NCBI GenBank assembly: GCA_963082975.1 | Contig: OY720347.1 | Coordinates: forward strand, 16,753,187-16,817,186 | DNA: 64,000 bases | Source of the DNA: Labia minor | Taxonomy: Eukaryota; Arthropoda; Insecta; Dermaptera; Spongiphoridae | Direction: 5' to 3' | Shown here: positions 1 to 8,900 of the stretch, piece by piece | Position numbering within the stretch: position 1 is the stretch's first letter | Layout of the letters: every line of letters starts with the position of its first letter | Program-made: the position numbers and the translations under genes | The notes under the pieces: generated by a model | Told to the model about the DNA's origin: nothing | Seen by the model: the letters and a program-made list of their open reading frames with translations, nothing else | The model's database searches: none

Positions 1-7
1 AACATAT

Positions 8-765
8 TGTAATATATAATCATAAAAAATACATTTTTTATGTATATAAGGGTTCGAAAGCTAGAACTTTCATTTTTGAACACGTGCTAAATTGAAGAAA
101 AAGACGATTGGTCATGGGACATGTGTCTGCACATGTACAGAGACCCATCCATGTGTTCAAGGTGGGGGAAGGAACGAAGTTTTCCTTATTAGTGAAAATG
201 AATATTTAGTTAGTCTTGATCAAGGTTTGAGAGAAGTGAGACATTTTTCCTGGCAGGAAGGACATCCGCGGCCAACCCCTTTTGTTGAGAGATGCCGTTG
301 CATACGAGGTGTTCCAGCTAAATCCGCAGGAAGACAATCAAGACTCAAAGTCTCCAATGAACTCTCCATTCCTTTCTTTCATGCTAAGTGTTAACACTTT
401 TATACTTAACAATTAATTAATTAACATTGCAATTGCTTAAATATAAATTAAAGTTCTTTTAATTTATATTTATATTTTTTTTTACGGTACCATTCAATTA
501 TTCTATTTCATCTTAATTTCTTTTGTTATCAATTGGAACCTAAATTCTTATAGTTTTATTAAATAAATAATTTTAGTTGTAATTTTATATAAGCATTTTT
601 CATATTGAACCTATTCAATTTTATATTTCCCATATCAACCTACGCGGATTCAAGAACCCTTTTAATTATACAAAATTCGATCCAGAGTGCTACCAATTAA
701 TTAAACTAATTTTATAATCCATTTTTCTTATAAAATACCAACCCCCTTATATTTTATATACGACA
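8..765 (+). repeat. 5' LTR
   Basis: 758 bp, starts TGTAAT and ends CGACA. It contains a relatively GC-rich block (about 92-394) inside an otherwise AT-rich repeat and an AATAAA at 562-567 that could serve polyadenylation. The block 92-394 is open for 100 codons but has no in-frame ATG, so I do not call it a gene. The sequence right after the LTR begins TGG, as a primer-binding site should, but I could not match it to a particular tRNA; it also forms a small GAGGT/ACCTC hairpin. Confidence 0.88.
43..75 (+). promoter_or_regulatory. LTR core promoter: TATA box and initiator
   Basis: TATATAAG at 43-50 is followed by TCATTT at 70-75, which fits the arthropod initiator TCAKTY with A+1 at 72. The T of the TATA box lies 29 bp upstream of that A, the normal spacing. 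The same pair occurs in the 3' LTR at about 2544-2576. This would put the U3/R border at about 72. Confidence 0.6.
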
Positions 766-1108
766 TGGAGGTCTTCCACCTCGAATTGAATTAAAACTGG
801 AAATGGTTGATTTGGCAAAGTAAAATTGGATATGTTCAGTTTACATATTGATAGTCATACTTTAAAAAATAAATTTTTTTTATTGTTTGGTTGATAAATT
901 TAATTAAATACAAATTGTTGATTATTTTGAAATTTGTGTACTTTCGATTGAATTTTTGTCGGATTTATTTGATTTTGACTTCTTATATTAATTGATTTTG
1001 CGGGATTCTATTTCTAAAAAATTAAAAGCAAATTGCCTAGTGTTTATAATATTCAATTTTTGTCGCAGTAAAAAATTGATATAATTTTTCATGCCTTTCT
1101 GATTATTA
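766..1108 (+). other. Leader of the LTR element
   Basis: AT-rich untranslated stretch between the 5' LTR and the internal frame. It starts with the candidate primer-binding site TGGAGGTCTTCCACCTCG. I see nothing else in it. Confidence 0.5.
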
Positions 1109-2011
1109 ATGAATAAAAGTAATAATAATAATAATAATAAAATGGAAACGGTTAATGATCTTAGTGCAAAGGAAATGCTCCAACAAATTCTGGACCTAAT
1201 GTATCCAAACGTAGAAGCGGGTAAACAGAGAGATATAGCATGTATGCATAAACAGGATGATAATTTAAACCGAACAGGGGAGGCAAGCGCAAATAGGCAA
1301 AATTTAAAAAAAAATAACCATCAGCAAATCGAAAAAATAGAGGGTCAAAATGTAAATGTATCATTGTTAGACAATATACCGACAGATGAAATTAAAAATA
1401 TAGAAACAATAGGGGAGGGACCAGAGTTGAGAAAATTGAAAGAAAAAATTGACACATGCATGAAAATAATTCCCAGTGTCCCGATAAAAGAATTTACAAA
1501 GAAAAAGATGCCAGTTGAGCCATTAAAGATAATTTCCATTGAGCCAGCACAGGTAAGCCATTGGAAAGATATGCCTATTGTTATTGTAGGAGTAGTATCC
1601 AGCAAAGATATACAAAAGAAACTAAAAATAAAAAGTGCAAATAAGGCAATTGATAAAGTAAAAACCCACACCCCCCTTAGGCCCATTCTTATAAGGGTAA
1701 ATAATAACTATAATTCCATAGTAATAAAAATAAATAATAAAAACAAGACTTCGCACAGTTCGAGACGTTCGAAGCAATGCACACCTCCCAAATTTTTTTA
1801 TATAAATAAATTAGAATACAAATACAAAATTAAATATCATATTATTTTGGATTATATTAGATCATGGCAAATGGCCCCGTCACTTTCTCCACACATTAAT
1901 AAGACAAGGAGAAAGATATCAAAGAAATGGAAATATCATTTAAGACGGGCGTGGACAAAATTTAAATTTAAATTGTATAAATTTGTTTTATTTCGGCATA
2001 TTATTATATAA
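1109..2011 (+). CDS. Unrecognised 300-residue protein of the LTR element
   Basis: I do not recognise this protein. The frame opens with ATG at 1109 (a second ATG at residue 12 follows an asparagine run and may be the true start) and ends at TAA 2011. Residues 1-140 are hydrophilic and rich in N, K, E and I; residues about 150-165 contain a short hydrophobic patch (MPIVIVGVV); the last 60 residues are strongly basic (many K, R, W). There is no CCHC knuckle, no DTG protease motif, no YxDD, no DDE, and no clear signal peptide. It is the only long frame of the element and lies where gag would be. It could be a divergent gag-like RNA-binding protein, a captured sequence, or a chance frame; the basic C-terminus would suit nucleic acid binding, which is inference. 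Confidence 0.5.
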   Translation: MNKSNNNNNNKMETVNDLSAKEMLQQILDLMYPNVEAGKQRDIACMHKQDDNLNRTGEASANRQNLKKNNHQQIEKIEGQNVNVSLLDNIPTDEIKNIETIGEGPELRKLKEKIDTCMKIIPSVPIKEFTKKKMPVEPLKIISIEPAQVSHWKDMPIVIVGVVSSKDIQKKLKIKSANKAIDKVKTHTPLRPILIRVNNNYNSIVIKINNKNKTSHSSRRSKQCTPPKFFYINKLEYKYKIKYHIILDYIRSWQMAPSLSPHINKTRRKISKKWKYHLRRAWTKFKFKLYKFVLFRHIII

Positions 2012-2393
2012 GTTTATTTTTTTTTTTTTCTCTATTAGTTTTAGGAGGTACCATAATAATTAGAAAGAGTGCAAAATTGTATTAATTGTTAAAAATTCCT
2101 TTTCGATATCCACCAACCACAAAGGTAATCCAAATAAATTCGAGTTGTAATATTAATAAAAAAAAAATAAAATAAAATAAAAACAATTTGCTTGAATTTA
2201 TAAGAAATAGAATTTCAAAAAATTAAATAAGAAAAATTAAACCATTGGATGTAATATAAAAAAAAAAAAAAATAAAATAAAATAAAATAAATTAATGTTT
2301 TTGTTATAAAAAAAAAAAAATAATAAATAAATATGTGTTGGTGCAGTGCAGTGTCAGTGCAGTGATAATTAATTATTTTTGTGCAAGATACTC

Positions 2394-2429
<36 letters not shown>

Positions 2430-2508
2430 ATTGTGTTTAATAATTATATATAAAAAAAAAAAATTATGCATTTCATTTAAATTTTTTTTTTTTCCATAAA
2501 CTAAAGGA
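2012..2508 (+). other. A-rich 3' untranslated part of the LTR element
   Basis: Contains several A-runs, including about 30 A at 2399-2428, and AAAATAAAATAAAAT-type repeats. The stretch just before the 3' LTR, ACTAAAGGA, is at best a weak polypurine tract. Confidence 0.5.
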
Positions 2509-3267
2509 TGTAATATATAATCATAAAAAATACATTTTTTATGTATATAAGGGTTCGAAAGCTAGAACTTTCATTTTTGAACACGTGCTAAATTGAAGAA
2601 AAAGACGATTGGTCATGGGACATGTGTCTGCACATGTACAGAGACCCATCCATGTGTTCAAGGTGGGGGAAGGAACGAAGTTTTCCTTATTAGTGAAAAT
2701 GAATATTTAGTTAGTCTTGATCAAGGTTTGAGAGAAGTGAGACATTTTTCCTGGCAGGAAGGACATCCGCGGCCAACCCCTTTTGTTGAGAGATGCCGTT
2801 GCATACGAGGTGTTCCAGCTAAATCCGCAGGAAGACAATCAAGACTCAAAGTCTCCAATGAACTCTCCATTCCTTTCTTTCATGCTAAGTGTTAACACTT
2901 TTATACTTAACAATTAATTAATTAACATTGCAATTGCTTAAATATAAATTAAAGTTCTTTTAATTTATATTTATATTTTTTTTTTACGGTACCATTCAAT
3001 TATTCTATTTCATCTTAATTTCTTTTGTTATCAATTGGAACCTAAATTCTTATAGTTTTATTAAATAAATAATTTTAGTTGTAATTTTATATAAGCATTT
3101 TTCATATTGAACCTATTCAATTTTATATTTCCCATATCAACCTACGCGGATTCAAGAACCCTTTTAATTATACAAAATTCGATCCAGAGTGCTACCAATT
3201 AATTAAACTAATTTTATAATCCATTTTTCTTATAAAATACCAACCCCCTTATATTTTATATACGACA
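2509..3267 (+). repeat. 3' LTR
   Basis: 759 bp, identical to the 5' LTR by eye apart from one extra T in the T-run near 2981. It carries the same open but ATG-less 100-codon block at 2593-2895. It ends CGACA and is followed by the ATAT target duplication. Confidence 0.88.
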
Positions 3268-3444
3268 ATATATCTTTATTTTTACGGTCACTTTAGAGGA
3301 AAAAAAATCAAAACGTTGTAGGTAATGACCCTCTTCCGGTTGACCTACATTTCTCAAAAGTTGATAGAAAACTATGAATTTTGAATAATGTCCATGTACC
3401 AAATTTCATCATTCTAGCTCAAACCGTTTTTGCGTAATCTTGCC

Positions 3445-3532
<88 letters not shown>

Positions 3533-3647
3533 GACATTTTTCTCAACCTTAGTGAAAATGATTCAGGAACCTTCAAAACGTATAAAAACATCAAAATCTC
3601 AACATCGAAAATTTTCGTGATCGCAATACTATCTCTGGCGAGATAGT
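3268..3647 (-). mobile_element. Helentron-type non-autonomous element, family A copy 1 (partial)
   Basis: Reverse-oriented copy of the element seen complete at 37048-37638. On the minus strand it begins with ACTATCTCGCC after T and forms the palindrome CTATCTC..GAGATAG. It contains a (CA)n tract at about 3454-3532, the position where the sister copies have short GT-rich tracts. It is interrupted at 3268 by the LTR element and resumes at 1-7, leaving the window there, so its 3' end is not visible. Confidence 0.6.
3448..3532. repeat. (CA)n microsatellite
   Basis: About 80 bp of CA repeats with scattered ATA interruptions. The open frames across it on both strands are poly-Thr/His or poly-Cys/Val artefacts. 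Confidence 0.9.
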
Positions 3648-3656
3648 AAAAATTGA

Positions 3657-3657
<1 letters not shown>

Positions 3658-3690
<33 letters not shown>
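3658..3690. repeat. (TA)n microsatellite
   Basis: TA dinucleotide run at the edge of the family A copy, before the endonuclease remnant. Confidence 0.9.
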
Positions 3691-3691
<1 letters not shown>

Positions 3692-3754
3692 TGAAATAAT
3701 TAAAATTCTCAAGTCAAATATACAGCGTGCACGCATACCGACGCATGTAATTGT

Positions 3755-4237
3755 GTGTGTGAACATGGTCGGCGATTCACACGCCAACACATACAGTTAT
3801 GTGCGTCGATGACCATTCACGTTATTTATCCGAATCTCAACATTTCTTTAACACCTCTAAATCAATTTAAAATTATTATTGCATTTAAAACTGCTTTTCT
3901 CTACTCCACAGATTTCACTATGCCGAAAAAAAATAACGACCAAAATTTAGACGATATTATTTATTTCATACACCGTTCACTACTGGTTTATAGCCACACA
4001 GGTGCTAATGCACTTGAACGAGGCGAAGATAAAATCCCTCTAATTCTCGGGGGAGATTTTAATGTAAATTTTGGATCTGATGATTCGTTGCCGTTGATCA
4101 ACTTTCTTCGAGAAACATTTGGTCTGCTTATAAATAACGATCCCAAGGAATCAACAACAAAATCTGGAACTACAATAGATGCTGTTTTTACACGTTATAT
4201 AGAAAATATCGAATCACGAACATATACCTTATTTTAG
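3755..4237 (+). pseudogene. Endonuclease-domain remnant of a Helentron-like element
   Basis: From about residue 60 of this 160-codon frame the protein matches the endonuclease/exonuclease/phosphatase-type domain that arthropod Helentrons carry at the C-terminus of their Rep/helicase protein. Visible signs are IPLILGGDFNVNF (the metal-binding GDFN motif) and, 30 residues on, the STT..GTTIDAVFTR block containing the second conserved Asp. The frame ends just before the SYHKP-like segment, which is readable in another frame at 4238-4260, so a frameshift separates them. Upstream codons up to about 3890 do not resemble the domain. No Rep HUH or helicase motif lies nearby; only this tail remains. 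Assignment to Helentron rather than a LINE endonuclease rests on my memory of the conserved blocks. Confidence 0.55.
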
Positions 4238-4600
4238 TTATCACAAGCCATTAATATCAGTATTACCAATTGAATCACCAACCGACAATAGTACAGGCAA
4301 TGTAGATATGATGATAGAGTAGATAATAATAATAATAAAGCGAATATTTGTTACGAAAATTTTATACTGTTATATGTCTTTCGAAATGATCCCTTTATTT
4401 TTCTCTATTTCTCTCTCACTCACACTCTCAACTAAAATTTATCTTATTCTCTAGATTGTAAGAAGTTTCACTTCCGCCACGTGTACGATGCTGCACATTT
4501 TGCTTTTTTTTTATAAAAAAATATTGTTGTTATTTTAAATCACTGTAATTGTTTTTAATAAAACTGTTTTAAATGATAAAAAAAACAATTCTATGCATCA
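4238..4600 (+). other. Downstream part of the endonuclease remnant
   Basis: Contains the frameshifted end of the endonuclease domain, an (AAT)n run at 4325-4340 and, at 4459-4505, a less AT-rich block reading AGTTTCACTTCCGCC...CACGTG, followed by AATAAAAC at 4557. The block looks like the 3' untranslated region of the same element; this is inference. Confidence 0.35.
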
Positions 4601-5686
4601 TTTTTCAATGTTAATCCTTCAATAAACTGTGTTCATTTTCATTCATAAATTTATCAGCGAAAATCTCCAAGAATTAAAAAATGTCAATGATTATTTTCTG
4701 ATAATGGGTGGAGATTTAAAATTGATTCGATATCTCATAAATTATAAAACTTTGTACATTTTATTTTCATTTGCCTTATCCTTTGACATGTATTCATTCG
4801 AATTTATTTATACTGACTGACTTGTATAGGATTATCAATTCATCTATTGTATAAAGTATGGGAAATATAACATGGCTTTCTCTATCTCTCGTTCGTTTTT
4901 CACAATTTTTTATTAATATTTGGTATCCTGAGACTGAAATCACAGCCGGAAGTTGTTGTCTTGGCTTCCTGTGGTTTAGGGACAGATTTACGGGTCAAAT
5001 GTCGACCACTATTATCTTTTCATTAACCCCCATGACAGTTTATATTCTATAATAATTTGATTTTATTTGAATCTTAGTTTCTACTAAAAAAAAAATGATT
5101 ACAAGAGACTTTAGTTTCAACGATATTATCCTTCTTATCAATAAATTTAATAAACTTTGCCAATATTATATCATCTATGAATTAATATTTTAAATCCCTT
5201 TTAAAACACTTCTCAAAGATTAATCCGGTATAATTAGTCTAATTCGAAAACTCTTAAACAAGATAAACTATTTAATCTACTTTTAAAATTAAAATTAAAT
5301 AAAAACTACAATTTATAGTTTAGAACGAATCTCAAATTTTTCTAAATAAACTAAGTATGTCCACTATTGATAAAGGATAATTTTAATATGCGTCAATTTA
5401 TCTCAGGTGAAATGGAAATGGTTCTAAAGATCTTACACTTCTATTTCTTTCTTTTTCTTCCATCCCAAGAGGGCCTTTAAAAAAAATTTGATAAAACTCG
5501 AGAGAAGTTTAGAAGTGGAACCGGAAAATAAATGGATAATAAGAGAATCAAACGGGGAAATAAATCCGTCATTCGAAACTACCAAGGAAAAAGAAAAAGA
5601 AAGCATCACACATTTCAAAAGCATTTAAAAAAAAGTAAATGACTCTTAACGAGCAACTTTTAAAACTGTGAATTTTCACCTTAACA
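4601..5686. other. No recognised feature
   Basis: AT-rich sequence with several frames of about 60 codons that resemble nothing known. I see no repeat shared with the rest of the window. Confidence 0.5.
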
Positions 5687-5800
5687 TTTAACTCCGTCTC
5701 AAAGACCACAACTAGAGTAATTCCCTTGTCAGGCCCGGGACTTGAACCCGGGACCAGATGGATATGGGTTAAGACAGTTAAATAACAGCCTATGAGGCGT
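5687..5800 (-). mobile_element. tRNA-derived SINE, copy S4
   Basis: The plus strand at 5738-5748 is GGACTTGAACC, so the minus strand reads GGTTCAAGTCC, an exact Pol III B box. It sits in CCGGG/CCCGG arms as in a T-stem. The neighbouring AGAG(T/A)AATTCCCTTG segment recurs in copies S1 and S3. A convincing A box is not visible. Confidence 0.5.
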
Positions 5801-5865
5801 CTATTAATTACCAAAGGAAATAAAAATTCAAATATAAAATAAACAATTATTAACAATTATTTTCC

Positions 5866-6530
5866 GGTTGTATTTATATGGGAGTGAGGCATGGTCTATG
5901 ACCATGGGAGACGAGAGTAAATTTAGAGTATTTGAGAAGCATTATGGGCCAAAGAAGGGTGAGGTCACCAAGAGAATACATAACGAGGAATTGCATCACC
6001 AGACACAGTTAGAGTAATGAAATCTAGAAGGTTGCCATGAGCAGGATACGTAAAAAGAATGGGAGATGATAGAATGGTGAAAAATATAATGGTGGGAAAA
6101 CCGATTGGGAAAAGTTCCGCTTGGAAGACCGGGTGTGTGAATAATGTAGAAAGGGACGTGAGAGAGATGTGAGAAAATAGGAGTTGAGTTCTATAGAGCA
6201 GAGGTTGCCAAAGTGGTGGTCCGCGGACCACTAGTGGTCCGCGAGAAAATTTCGCTGGTCCGCAGAAAAATGAGGAATATACTTACTCATCATGTTAAGT
6301 TATGTTTTAAGATGCATTAAAACATGATTCAATTCATAACTATACGTGATAAGTTATAAAAACTCAATGTTTATGTATTCTTTGATCACAATTTTTATTT
6401 ATAAATATATTTAACACTTAAAAAATCCTATTAGTGGTCCGCGGGATTTAAATTATGAATTAACTGGTCCGTGAGGTCAAAAAGTTTGGCGACCGCTGCT
6501 ATAGAGCCATAGAGATAGATAGATAGATAG
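5866..6530 (+). mobile_element. RTE-like LINE 3' fragment, copy L1, split by a hAT miniature
   Basis: Conceptual translation with frameshifts gives YGSEAWSM-like and GDES.FRVFE, then HNEELH and a VPLGRPG block, the C-terminal end of the same reverse transcriptase as L2 to L4. It ends in (GATA)n at 6513-6530. A 300-bp hAT miniature (6199-6498) interrupts it. The coding frame is destroyed by several indels. Confidence 0.65.
6199..6498. mobile_element. hAT-like miniature element with perfect 8-bp duplication
   Basis: 300 bp beginning CAGAGGTTGCCAAAGTGG and ending with TTTGGCGACCGCTG, which form terminal inverted repeats. CTATAGAG flanks it on both sides (6191-6198 and 6499-6506). GTGGTCCGCGG motifs repeat inside near both ends. 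No coding capacity. Confidence 0.85.
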
Positions 6531-7235
6531 AATCTCTCTACAATATATTTTTAACACCAAATTAATATATATATATATATATTTACCTATCCATAATAAA
6601 TAATACAAATCCTTATCAATCGTATTGAATTGAAAAGTTACTATTTAATTATTTTTAAATTTAAAAAAAATTTTGTATATCTTAAATTTATGAATATTTT
6701 GTACAAACGTTTAATTAGTAATACAATTCAGGAATAAACAGAATTAAAATTGAAAGTATAGAGTAAATGTCGATAGGGATTTATAAATTATATGTTTTTT
6801 TAAATAATTAGGTAGAATCATTATACTTTAAATATCAAATGTGATTTGTTAATTCCCTCGTGCATTTTTTAAATATAAGATATTTTAGACTTTTAGAGTT
6901 TTATTTTTACCTTATCTTTTTTATCTCTTTGCAGTTTGCGGGAAAATATTAGTCATAAATGTACAGAGTAATTTAGTTTTAGCCCTAAACCGAGTAAACA
7001 TATAAATATATATATTATATGGGATTGTTTATCAGAATGTTTTACGATTAAATTAAAATCTCGATTTTATCAGTATATATTAAAAAAATATGAAATCATT
7101 GAAACATTAAATTCTATTTATATGTATATTTATTTGTATGTATGTGTATTCTATTTATATTTATAATATATGTACTAGAATATACTATTCTACTATTTAA
7201 GATACAATATCAATAAATTAATTTATGAGTTAGAG
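6531..7235. other. No recognised feature
   Basis: AT-rich sequence with a short (TA)n run near 6565. Nothing coding recognised. Confidence 0.5.
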
Positions 7236-7432
7236 CAGTGATTCTCAACCTTTTTTTTTTTTACCGCGGTACACTTTTAACGTTTTAAAAATTTGGCGGC
7301 ACACAAAGAAAAAAATAAATGTAAAAGTTTACATTAAAAAAAGTGATCCCAAAAACGGTTTACCTTTTTTTTAGTTTAAGAGCCTCGTAATCTTGCGGCA
7401 CACTTTGAAAATCTCACGGTTGAGAATCACTG
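7236..7432. mobile_element. hAT-like miniature H1a
   Basis: 197 bp, termini CAGTGATTCTCAACC and GGTTGAGAATCACTG are exact inverted repeats of 15 bp. Flanking octamers AGTTAGAG and AATTAGAG differ by one base. Body shares the GCGGCACAC and CCCAAAAACGGTTTACC blocks with H1b, H1c and H1d. Confidence 0.85.
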
Positions 7433-8580
7433 AATTAGAGTATACATTTCATAAATTTTATAAATTTATCTTAATTTTGTAGATGAATTTACTATAAATC
7501 TAGAAAAAAAAATTATAAACGGAATTAAATGTGAAATAAATTATTATAAAATTATAATCATAACTTTTTTTATTTTTTTATATATATACTTATATACAGG
7601 TACATATTTCGGACAATATGTAGAAGAATTTTAATTGGAAAAATTTAATTCACTGTTTTAATGGTATTTGATTATTTTATTTTTGTTTTATAAATATGAG
7701 GTCTAGCAATGTTCCTAGTCAAGTTTACATAGTTTTTTATGTAACAATTATAGTTGATTAATTTTAAAGGATTTAATAGGTTTAGATCCTGAAAGGTCAA
7801 TAAAAATTAAAACAAAATATCAAATATAGTCCCAAAAATTGTTTTTTACGGGTTTTTGATTATAATTAATTTAAATATTCTAGTACTAGTCATTTTTGAA
7901 ATTATATTGTATTTTAATATCTCCAAGTGAAATTAGCATAATATAAATATTTTTAGGAAATTTCCATTTATAATATATACTATTTAAATGGAAGCAGTGG
8001 TGTATTGGGAGGGGAACGCGGGGGAAGACGTTCCCTTACCTTTTTTCAGATCCGGAACCGTACTTTTTCATATCCCGACAATTCCCACTTAAATCTACTG
8101 TTAGAATTTATTTTTTTGTGTTCGTTAATATATTGTGTATATTAAGAATAAGAAAAACAAAAACTTATATGGAAAAAAAATAGTTTTTTGCTCCCACTAG
8201 GCGTTCCCTTACTTCTTATTTTACCAATACATCACTGAATGCAAGGTATACTACTAGAGACAAATCTAGAATGTATACTATTATTTAATAAATGTAGACC
8301 ACAATTAATGATATTGAAAAAATATTTGTATATTAAAATTTTTTTTTAACTTATTTTATAATACAAATTTAGAAAGAAAGAATATTTATCTGATTGGTTT
8401 GTGCGTTTTGATTTAAAATTAATATTATTTCTTATGATATTCAATGTTTATGTAAATATTTGATCTATTACTAGAGAATTAGAGAATATAGTATGGTATG
8501 ATGGTATAATTGGAGAAATCTTGGGGGGGTGCCTTTTGAGTAATTTATTCAATCGTTTATTCCTCTAATCTGAATAAGAC
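7433..8580. other. No recognised feature
   Basis: AT-rich. A short palindromic-looking stretch at 8000-8240 contains ACGTTCCCTTACC and GGCGTTCCCTTAC and the phrase TGTATTGG/ CCAATACA at 7992 and 8224, which could be the ends of a small unrecognised inverted-repeat element of about 240 bp. Confidence 0.35.
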
Positions 8581-8900
8581 AATGGAAACATAGACCGGGT
8601 TGGGATGCGCAAGACATGTGGTCCCATCTGTCTACATAGAACCCTGTTGTCAATATACCAAAAGGGATAAATCGTACATTTGCCATCATCGAAGCCCTTT
8701 ACTCACACCTCGAAACGAGTGTGTGTTGCGTGTGTTGGCCACGCGTGGCGCTACTGATGCCGGGTGTCTCTTCTCTCGCCTCAAGCGGCGCAGTTGCATT
8801 TCATCCGGTGCGCGTAGAACCAAATTCGCAACCATCGGCCGACCCCGTCGCGACCCGCAGATCGCATCTCCTTAATTGTTGTCCCTGTAGAAATAAATTG
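8581..8900. other. GC-rich island of unknown nature
   Basis: About 300 bp at roughly half G+C in surroundings near a quarter, rich in CpG (for example the 8740-8875 part with CGCGTGGCGC, GGCGCAG, CCGTCGCGACCCGC). Two overlapping frames of 91 and 81 codons cross it (8600-8875 and 8721-8966) but match nothing I know and show no domain. It could be a promoter or first exon, a GC-rich transposon, or a captured sequence. AATAAA occurs at 8892, just after it. Confidence 0.45.

Larger units (their letters stand above)
8..3267 (+). mobile_element. Young non-autonomous LTR retrotransposon
   Basis: Two direct repeats (8-765 and 2509-3267) with TG...CA ends enclose 1743 bp. I see one difference between them, a run of 9 versus 10 T near 476 and 2981, so insertion is recent. 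The flanks carry the 4-bp duplication ATAT (4-7 and 3268-3271). Removing the element and one ATAT gives a junction that matches the reverse complement of an uninterrupted family A copy near 37348, which proves the boundaries. The interior holds one 300-codon frame and no reverse transcriptase, protease or integrase motif, so mobilisation must have been in trans. Family assignment (Ty3/gypsy-like) is inference from the 4-bp duplication only. Confidence 0.88.

Noticed and set aside
92-394. 100-codon frame in both LTRs as a protein gene
   Set aside because: It opens at TTG, contains no in-frame ATG, and shows no domain; kept as an observation only.
1161-1686. Antisense frames of 67 and 113 codons under the 300-codon frame
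   Set aside because: Shadows of the sense frame; hydrophobicity follows from the A-rich sense strand.
3409-3646. Open frames on both strands over the CA tract
   Set aside because: They are translations of a microsatellite.
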